Shown here in pieces: positions 56,763 to 64,000 of a DNA stretch of 64,000 bases (the first letter of the stretch is position 1; each line of letters begins with the position of its first letter). The stretch lies in the NCBI GenBank assembly GCA_963793335.1, contig CAWBZS010000001.1, forward strand, positions 310,001-374,000, in the 5' to 3' direction. This stretch comes from Sva-07 sp963793335. Lineage in GTDB: Bacteria; Actinomycetota; Acidimicrobiia; Acidimicrobiales; Ilumatobacteraceae. A program made the translations under genes and the position numbers. The notes under the pieces are model-generated. The model worked only from the letters and a program-made list of their open reading frames with translations, was not told where the DNA came from and did no database searches.

Positions 56763-57803
56763 CACCCGATCCCAGTGAGCCTCCAGAGGATCCCGTGTGC
56801 CCGTTCGACCAGCACCGAGTCGTCGAGCACGTCGCTGCTCACCGAGCGATGGGTGCCGGCCACCCGCGTCGGCGACGACACTGCGCATCCAGTCGACCGT
56901 CGCAGCCAAACCATCGTCGAGGGCCACCGGTTCGACGTCGGGGAACAGCGAGCGCAGCAGCGTGTTGTCCGCCTGGCTGTGCGGCACGTCGCCGGGCCGA
57001 GGCTCGATGTGTCGACGGCGATCGGGTGCGCCACCATCGCCTGCAACCGCTCGATCACCTCGAGCAGCGTGGTCCCGCGAACCGAACGCAAGATTCACCG
57101 GCGTCGTCGTGGGTGACGCCCGGGTGACCGCATCGACGATCACCTCGCTGACCGTGCCGACATAGGTGAAGTCGCGGCTCTGCGTGCCGTCGCCGTGCAC
57201 CGTGAGCGGCTCGCCGCCAGCGCAGCATGGACGAACGCCGGGATCACCGCGGCATAGGCGTGCCCGGCGGCCTGGCGCGGCCGAACACGTTGAAGAAGCG
57301 GAACGCCAGCGTCGCAACCCGTAGCAGTACTGCTAGGCCATCGTGTACTGCTCGGTGGCCAGCTTGCTCACCGCATAGGGGCTCAGCGGTTGGGTCGCGA
57401 GACCCTCGTGCTTGGGCAGCGTCGGGTTGGCGCCGTAGACCGACGACGACGACGCAAGGACCACGATCGGATCGTCGAGCTGGCGGGCGGCTTCGAGAAC
57501 ACGCAGCGTGCCCGTGGCGTTGGCCTCGTGGCTGGCCACGGGGTCGGCGACCGAGCGGGGCACCGACGGGATCGCGGCGAGGTGGACGATGCCATCGGCG
57601 CCGGCACCATCGAAGTCCGCCGCAGCCAGCGGCGTCGGGGTCGAGGATCGAACCGGTCACGAGCCGGACATCGATCCCGTCGAGGTTGGCGAGGCACCGG
57701 TCGAGAGATCGTCGAGACCGACGACGTCGTGGCCGTCGGCGAGCAAACGTTCGACGACGTGCGAGCCGATGAATCCGGCTGCGCCGGTGACGAGAATGCG
57801 CAT
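56762..57803 (-). CDS. NAD-dependent sugar epimerase/dehydratase (GalE-like)
   Basis: About 347 residues with several frame breaks. MRILVTGAAGFIGSHVVERLLADGHDVVGLDDLSTG is the Rossmann start; VLASSSSVYGANPTLPKHEG and YAVSKLATEQYTMA give the catalytic Ser and the YxxxK. LAFRFFNVFGR and HGDGTQSRDFTYVGTV follow, the usual extended-SDR sugar epimerase order. Probably supplies UDP-galactose or a similar sugar for EPS. Directly upstream of the PqqD gene, downstream of the glycosyltransferase. Confidence 0.82.
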
Positions 57804-57832
57804 CGGGGTCCAGCGTAGTTGGACCGTCGGGG

Positions 57833-58978
57833 TCAGCCGAGGCTGCGGTACAGCGCGAGGTGGTCGTCGGCGACATCGGCCAACGTTCGTGCAAACACAT
57901 GGTGGCGAGCAGCTCGCCGCATCTGGTTGCGCAGTTCGGGGGAACTCGCAAGCTCGGCGAGTGCTGCACCGAGCGCTGCCGGGTCGCGCGATGGCACCAC
58001 ACGACCGACCGAGCTGTCGACCATCTCGGGCACCCGCCCGACGGCGGTCGCCACCACGGGAGTGCCGCAGCGCGAGCGCCTCGGCGACCACGATCGGTTG
58101 CCCCTCGTAGTCGCTGGCGACCACCAGGATGTCAGCCGCAGCGATCTCCACGAGCACGTCATCGGTCGCCGGAGTGAAGGTGACCGCGTCGGCGATCCCG
58201 AGCTCGGCGGCCAACGCAACGTGATCGTCGAGGTTCGGGCCGTCACCGACACCGACCAGCCGGATTCGTGCCCCGGCATCGATGGCGAACCGAGTCGCCT
58301 GCAACAGGTTCGGATAGTTCTTCACGTCCCGGTGGCTGGCGACCGCCACCACGGTCACCGACGCGTCGGCGTCATCACCCGAGGAGGCTGCGTTGGCCGC
58401 TCCCGCTCCTCGACCGGCGGCGGATGCGGCCGCGGCCCGTTCCGGGTCGATGCCGTGCGGGATCACCAGCGCCCGACGACCGGCACGCCCACCGGGAGCG
58501 ACGCAGCGACACCGGCCGACACCGCAACCGTCGCAGCGTCGAAACGGGCCGTGAGCCGCCAAGCGGTCCGGGTCGCGGTGCGGAGTGAATGCCACGGCGT
58601 GTGCGACGTCGTGACCACCGAGCCGAGGACCGATGCCTGGCAGCACAGACGCGGCACGCGCACGATCACCGATGGGAGCGGACCGTGGACGTGCACGATG
58701 TCGTATACCACCCGTGCGCATCAGTCGACGATCAGACGTCGGGCTGCCACCGGACCGATGGCGTCACTTCCACCGAGGCGATGCACCCTCACCGCGGCCG
58801 GCTTCGATCGCAGGCGCCAGTCGATCACGGTTCGGAGTTGACCACCGCCACCTCCACATCGACGCCGGCGTGGTGCAAACGAGATGGCGAGGTCGGTCAC
58901 GACTCGTTCGATTCCACCGAGATCGAGCCCTTTGGTGACCAGGAGCACCCGGATCGCCGACACATCGCCGTGTGCCAT
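57833..58978 (-). CDS. Glycosyltransferase family 4
   Basis: About 382 residues, exact 3n span but with internal breaks near 58,870, 58,480 and 58,080. LLVTKGLDLGGIERVVTDLA opens the GT-B fold; DIVHVHGPLPSVIV and RALVIPHGIDPERA follow, with SDYEGQPIVVAEALA as the donor-binding E/E motif (EG...E, typical of GT4). It transfers a sugar in EPS assembly; which one is unknown. Its start overlaps the divergent Wzc-like gene region. Confidence 0.85.
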
Positions 58979-59026
58979 TCGATGGAGTGCGACCAACGTT
59001 TCTCCTGGGTACCATCTCGGCCCACT

Positions 59027-60698
59027 GTGAACGGCACCCGACCCATCGAGCGCTCCGCCGCTTCTGGTGGGTCGTCGTGCTGTTCACGGTCGCCGGAGCG
59101 GTCGTCGGCGGGCTGCCGGCGCCGGAGACGCTGCCGACTCGATCACCCGCTACACGGCCAGCCACACGATCCTGGTGTCGAGCACGTCGCAGGGCGGGTT
59201 CTCGTTCACCGACCCGCAGGCGTTCAACCAGCTCCAGCTGTTCGCCACCACCGGCGAGGTCCCGCAGCGGGCCGCCGAGGCGATCGACTACAACGGCTCA
59301 CCCGCCGCAACTCGCCAGCACAGGTCACCGTCATCGCCGACCAGCAGACCGGCGCGCTGCGCATCTCCACCACCCAGAGCCACCGCCGACGAGGCCGTGG
59401 CGATCGCCGACGCCGTTCGGCGACGAACTCGTCGCGCTACCTCGCCGAACGCCAGGACCAGCTCCGTCAGGACCGGCTCACCTCCACCCTCACCCGGCTC
59501 GAGGAGCTCGAAACGCAGATCGACGAGGTCGAGCAGGACCTCCTGATCTCCCGGCCGACCCCAACGACCCGACGCCCGACCCGACCGAGGACCCCGTCGC
59601 CCGCGCCCAGCTCGACGCACTCAGCCGCCAGTACTCGGTGGTGTTCGAACAGTTCAACGCCCTCCAGCAGGACTCAGGGCCAGCTGGTGCTCACCACCCT
59701 GGAGCGCGCCCAGCCGGTCGCGATCACCGAGCAGGGCCTCGAGCGCACCCCGCTCACGCGTCGGCCGGGCGCTGCTCGGCGCGATCGCCGGGCTCGCCGT
59801 CGGCGTCGGTATCGCCCTGCTGCTCGGCCGGGCCGACCGCAAGATCCGCACCCGCGAGCAGGCCGCCGAGCTGCTCGGCATCGAACGCCAACACCAGCGA
59901 TCCCGGCGGTCGGCGCCACGACAGCCGGCGACTCGCCGTCGTCCCCGGGCGCCACGACCCGCTGTCGGACTCGTATCGCACGCTGCGCAGCATGCTCGTG
60001 TTCCTCGACAACGAGCAACCCGAGCTCGCGCGACCGCGCCAGCATCACCCTCGTCGTCTCGCCCGGCCCGGGCGACGGCAAGACGTCGGTCACCGCCAAC
60101 CTCGCCGCCGCGATGGTCGAATCCGGCGAGCCGCACCGTGGCGGTCAACACCGACTTCCGCCGCCCCACCCTCAGCGCGCGCCTCGGCGTGGTCGACCCC
60201 GAACCGGCCGGCCTCGGACCTGCACGAGATCGACCAGCGCCCCGCTCGAGCTCGTCCTCGCCCCCGGCGACGACCCCGGCCTGGCGGTGCTCGACCTGGC
60301 CGGCATGCGCGGCAACACCCCCGGCGACCTCGCCCGGGTGACCGCCCGCCTGCTGCCGCGCGTCGGCGACATCGCCGACGCCGTCGTCGTCGACACCTCG
60401 CCCGTCGGCGCCACCGCCGAAGTGCTCGAGTTCGTGCCGCAGGCCGACAACATCGTGATGGTCGTGCGCCTCGGCCACACCACCGCCAGCACCGCCCGCC
60501 GCTCGATCGAGACGATCCGCACCCTGTCGCAGCGGCAACCTGCTGCTGGTGCTCGTCGGCGGCGACACCAGCAACGGCGACAAGTACTACTACTACTACT
60601 CGTCGAGCCGGAGCGCCGCGCAGACCGGCCGGTTCGGCCGCCGCAAGCCGGCCGACGACGCGCAACGCCTCGCCGAGGAGACGCCGGTCGGCTCGTGA
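59027..60698 (+). CDS. Wzc-like polysaccharide copolymerase/BY-kinase
   Basis: About 557 residues with roughly a dozen frame breaks, most net +1. The start is uncertain (GTG 59027 or upstream). N-terminal membrane segment RFWWVVVLFTVAGAVVGGL, a coiled-coil Wzz part (LTSTLTRLEELETQIDEVEQDL), then the kinase: Walker A SPGPGDGKTSVTANLA, A' NTDFRRPTLS and VVVDTSPV. The C-terminus has a five-Tyr run (KYYYYYSSS) near 60,587-60,601, the autophosphorylated tail typical of BY-kinases. Fused PCP2 and kinase is the Gram-negative Wzc layout. Confidence 0.75.
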
Positions 60699-62111
60699 GG
60701 CCGTTCGAGGCGGCCGTCGTCGCCGCCGGCGCCGCCTACCTGGTGGTGCTCGGCTGGGCGATGCAGAACCTCTCGTACGACATCTGGGGCGCGTTCGTCG
60801 TCGTGCCAGTGCTCGCGCTGGTCTCGCTCCCGCTGATCAACCGGGCGTTCCCCGACGACCTCGCCGCCTTGCGGCCCTGGGTGTGGGCCGGGCTGGCCGT
60901 CAAGTTCGCCGGAGCCGATCGCCGGCTACAACGTGCGCTTCGACGCCTACGGCGGCTCCGCCGACGCCGGCCGCTACCACGCCGTTCGGCAAGGTGCTCG
61001 CCGAGGACGTTCCGCTCGGGCGTCGGCCACCCCGTTCGCGCTCGATCCCCAGCGCCACCGGCACCCAGTTCGTCGAGAGCTCACCGGCGCCGTCTACACC
61101 GTCGTCGGGCTCCAGCCGGCTCGGCGGGTTCATGGTGTTCACCTGGATGAGCTTCTGGGGTCTGGTGTTCTTCGTCAAGGCCGCCCACCACGCCATCCCC
61201 GGCCTCGCCACCCGCCGCTACGCGCTGGCGGTGTTCCTGTTCCCGTCAGCTCGTCTACTGGGGCTCGAGCATCGGCAAGGAGGCCTTCGTCGGGCTGTGC
61301 CTCGGCCTCACCGCCTGGGGCGCAGCGATCGTGCTCACCCGACGCGGCGGCGTGCGGTTCGGGGTGGTGATGCATCGTCGTCGGTCTCGCCGGGCCGCGC
61401 TTCGTGCGCCCGCACTTCGCCGCGATCTGGGCGGGGGCGATCGTGATCGCGCTCGTCGCCCGGGTCGTGCTCGACGCTCGCCGGTCCGACGCGACAGCGA
61501 CGCAACGACGTCGCGCCAGCTGGGCACGATCCTGCTGGTCGTCGTCGCCGGCATCGGCTTCCTGGTCGTCGCCAGCGTCACGCTCAACTTCCTGCCCGCG
61601 GACGGCGGCGACGACAAGCCGCGGTCGGCGACCAGCTCTCCGCCATCTTCGACGACCGTCGAGGAGCGCACCACCCAGGGCGGCTCGTCGTTCACACCGA
61701 TGAACGTCAGCGGCCCGCAGGACTGGCCGTGGGCGGCGTTCCGCACCCTCACCCGGCCGTTGATCACCGAGGCCCACGGACTCGCCGGGCTGCTTCCGGC
61801 GCCGAGATGACCGCCCTGCTGCTGGTCGGGTGTTCTCGTGGCGACGGCTCGCCAACGCGCCGAAGCTGATGCTCACCGTGCCGTATGTGGTGTTCGCTGC
61901 GCTGTGCGTGGTCACGTTCGGCGTGGCGTTCTCGAGCATCGGCAACCTCGGCATCCTCGTCCGGCAGCGGTCGCTGATCCTGCCCCTGCTGCTGGTGTTC
62001 TGGTGCCTGCCACCGATCGTGTTCGCCAGCGAACGACGCACCATCGCCCACGCCAAGATCCGCTCCACCGACGGTGCGTATCCGCGCACGTCTCCCGTTG
62101 GCGGACACTAG
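60695..62111 (+). CDS. Polytopic membrane protein, EPS polymerase-like
   Basis: About 472 residues (3n+1), GTG start overlapping the kinase stop (GTGA). Around ten hydrophobic helices spread over several frames (AAVVAAGAAYLVVLGWAMQ; VVVPVLALVSLPLINRAF; VPYVVFAALCVVTFGVAF; SLILPLLLVFWCLPPIVFA). No enzymatic motif. In this position it is most likely a Wzy-type polymerase or EpsG-like protein. The number of breaks makes internal reading uncertain; end and start are good. Confidence 0.62.
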
Positions 62112-62123
62112 GATCTCACGGCA

Positions 62124-62717
62124 ATGGATCGGCGCGAAGCACTCCGGCGGCTTGGTGCGGGTGGGGCCGTTGTGGTCGGCGCAAGCGCCATCGTGAGCCA
62201 GCCGGCCTTTGCCTTCGACGACCCCACGGTGAGTGGTGGTCTCGGGGTGTTGATCGACACTGCCAACGCACGGTCCGCCGACATCGTGGTCGGCAACGCG
62301 CCACTTGGATCATGTCCGGAGAGCGCACTCTCGACTCCCACCCCGACGCAGGTCAGTCTGACGTGGGAGACGTTCTGGCCCGCCGGAAACACGGTGATGT
62401 CGTCGGGTTCCGGTACGAGCGTGTCGATTCCACAGGCCTTTCAACGGTGGTTTCCCAACGACCGCATCCGCGTGACGCTCGTGTACCGATATCAGTGCGT
62501 GTACGCGGCCTCGACGGCCGAGGTGTGTATTCAGTGGTTTCGTGAGTTCGCTGCAACAGGCAACGCTGCATCGGCCAACTGGTTACCCGTTGTCAGTACT
62601 GGTCCCACAACCGTCGCATGCCCCTCGAACCTCGCTGCGTCCCGGCTCTCCACCACCCAGTATGCACCCGGTGGCCGCACCGCTCCGCTGCCAGATCCGC
62701 CGCCGAAGGGCCCCTGA
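62124..62717 (+). CDS. Secreted Tat-signal protein, unknown
   Basis: 197 residues. Tat-type start MDRREALRRLGAGGAVVVGASAIVSQPAFA (RR, hydrophobic core, AxA cleavage near residue 30); the mature part is beta-rich with GSCPES, SLTWETFWPAG, and VYRYQCVY, four Cys in total. The frame ends at 62717 in a Pro-rich tail, but the next frame keeps a secreted-looking stretch (GPTLHVRYLVFAAPVVSC), so the true protein may run to about 62,810 if a base is missing or extra. Unknown role at the end of the EPS operon. Confidence 0.65.
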   Translation: MDRREALRRLGAGGAVVVGASAIVSQPAFAFDDPTVSGGLGVLIDTANARSADIVVGNAPLGSCPESALSTPTPTQVSLTWETFWPAGNTVMSSGSGTSVSIPQAFQRWFPNDRIRVTLVYRYQCVYAASTAEVCIQWFREFAATGNAASANWLPVVSTGPTTVACPSNLAASRLSTTQYAPGGRTAPLPDPPPKGP

Positions 62718-62771
62718 CTCCATCGGGGCCCACGCTCCACGTGCGCTACCTGGTGTTCGCTGCGCCCGTCG

Positions 62772-64000
62772 TCAGCTGTGGGGATCCGGTCGAGGCGACT
62801 GCCTGCGACGCTGCGGCCACACATCGTCGACTGGAGCGCCCACCTCGGGCTCGTCGCCGGGTTCTGCAGACTGATCATCGGGCTCCGCCGACTCCGACCC
62901 TCTGCTGTCCGGCTCGGCGCTGTCAGCAGAGGGCTCCACTGCCTCCGAGCGTGTGCTGGCCGGCTCGGCGCTTTCGTCGGCGGATTCTGAGGAGTCCGAG
63001 GGTGTGTCGGTCGGCTCGGCGGACTCGGCCGGTGCGTCGACAGCCTGCTGCTGTGCGTCGGCGATGCCCTGCTCCACAGGCTCATCCGACCGAGGAACAG
63101 CGTCGGAATCGACCGGCTCGGCAACGCCCGGCGACGCTTCGGCGGTGTCGCCAACCGCCGCATCGCCCACCCGCCAGTTCTTCGGCTCCGCACTGGGGGC
63201 GTACTGATAGATGGCGGTCGCCGGAATGTCGCTCGTCTGGTTGGATCAGCACAGTGCCGACCACGTCGGCGTCGACCACGCCCAGTCGGCTGAGCGCTTC
63301 GGCCCATTCCCGACGGTCGCTCGCACCAGCGGTGGCAACCATGATCGTCGCGTCGCACTGCTGGGCGATCAGCGTGGGATCGGTGACCGCCAACACCGGT
63401 GGCGAGTCCACGATCAGGAGATCGGCCTGCGCGGCCATCGACGTCAGCGCAGCACCCAATCGGGGGCTCGCCAACAACTCGGCCGGATCCGGCGGCGGCG
63501 GCCCACCCGACAGCACCACCAGATGCCGCAGGGACTCGAGGCGCTGCACCGCCGAGAACCCCTTGGCCTCTCCCGTCAGCATCGTCGAGAGACCGGCGTC
63601 GTTCTCCAGGCGAAGCAGTCGATGCACCTGCGGCTTTCGAAGGTCGGCGTCGACGAGCACGACACGCCGACCAGCAAGTGCTGCAGCCGCCGCCAGATTC
63701 GCCGCCACCGACGACTTGCCCTCACCGGGCCGGGCGCTCGTGACCAACACGATCTTGCCGGGAGCCGCCAGGCGGGGCGCCGCGGCATCGGCGTCGCGCC
63801 CGGCTACAGGTGAGCCCACTGCGCCCGGCACCGCCACCGCCGACGAGCGGAGGACGAACTCCAGCGCAGTGAACGCACTCCGGTAGCCCTCCGCTTCCAC
63901 GGAGTCGGGCTCGCTGAACATCGTGACGCCCTCGGGACGACCGACATCGACCTGGTGACGTGGAACCACACCGAGGTTCGGCGCTGATGTCAGCTTGACC
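62772..64000 (-). CDS. BY-kinase (Wzc/CapB-type), N-terminus beyond window
   Basis: About 409 visible residues; the frame is open at the right edge. Walker A SARPGEGKSSVAANLAAAAALAG, A' VVLVDADLRKPQVHRLLRL and Walker B ADLLIVDSPPVLAV, plus TMLTGEAKGFSAVQRL, mark a bacterial tyrosine kinase. After a break near 63,190 the C-terminus is an unusual Ser/Ala/Glu/Pro-rich acidic tail with repeated SAEP units and no Tyr cluster. Probably the kinase partner of a copolymerase encoded beyond the window, distinct from the Wzc-like gene on the other strand. Confidence 0.82.

Noticed and set aside
1..64000. CRISPR array
   Set aside because: No run of short direct repeats with unique spacers was found; the 28-base array at 49.8 kb has only three direct copies and one inverted.

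Overview
The window is high-GC, densely coded DNA with many ATGA/GTGA stop-start overlaps. Its gene content (paired universal stress proteins, F420/PPOX-type enzyme, Tat-exported lipoprotein, mycobacterial-style VapBC) points to an actinobacterium, possibly an Acidimicrobiia (Ilumatobacter-like) lineage. The phylum is a fair inference; the genus is a guess from gene style.

Layout. 0-2.3 kb: arsenic detoxification (ArsJ-like exporter, ACR3 arsenite exporter and a small CC-motif protein coupled to it). 2.7-7.1 kb: two double-domain universal stress proteins and a P-type cation ATPase in one operon, with remnants of a third Usp gene and a small membrane protein. 7.6-9.1 kb: two toxin-antitoxin loci; in one the VapC toxin has lost its middle. 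9.2-34.0 kb: a 17-gene minus-strand operon-like cluster for a contractile tail-like injection machine: sheath, tube, hub, spike, PAAR tip, gp25, baseplate J, a gpI-like protein and a collar/fibre protein, then five large proteins without clear family and a roughly 2,030-residue RHS-type protein carrying an HELTH zincin motif. No capsid, portal, terminase, lysis or AAA+ ATPase gene is visible. 34.1-35.3 kb: a decayed tyrosine integrase beside tRNA-Leu(UAA), the usual scar of a mobile element. 35.3-49.8 kb: ordinary metabolic genes (glutamine amidotransferase, two 2-oxoglutarate oxygenases, PPOX enzyme, aldo/keto reductase, SDR, cupin, two Gfo/Idh/MocA oxidoreductases, TetR with a divergent NAD-binding protein, a secreted Tat lipoprotein, a RecB-like nuclease) separated by several palindromic intergenic repeats. 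50.0-64 kb: an exopolysaccharide locus (CapD-like dehydratase, DegT aminotransferase, sugar epimerase, glycosyltransferase, two Wzc/BY-kinase-type proteins, a polytopic membrane protein) with an embedded PqqD / HprK-like kinase / nucleotidyltransferase set.

How it fits together: the tail cluster is the accessory highlight, ordered like a contractile injection system or tailocin and ending in a probable large effector or fibre. The EPS locus combines precursor synthesis, transfer, polymerisation and chain-length control. Many genes at 15-22, 28-29, 34 and 53-63 kb are split by single-base frame changes although the protein reads on in another frame; sequence error is the most economical explanation, and those genes are annotated across the breaks.
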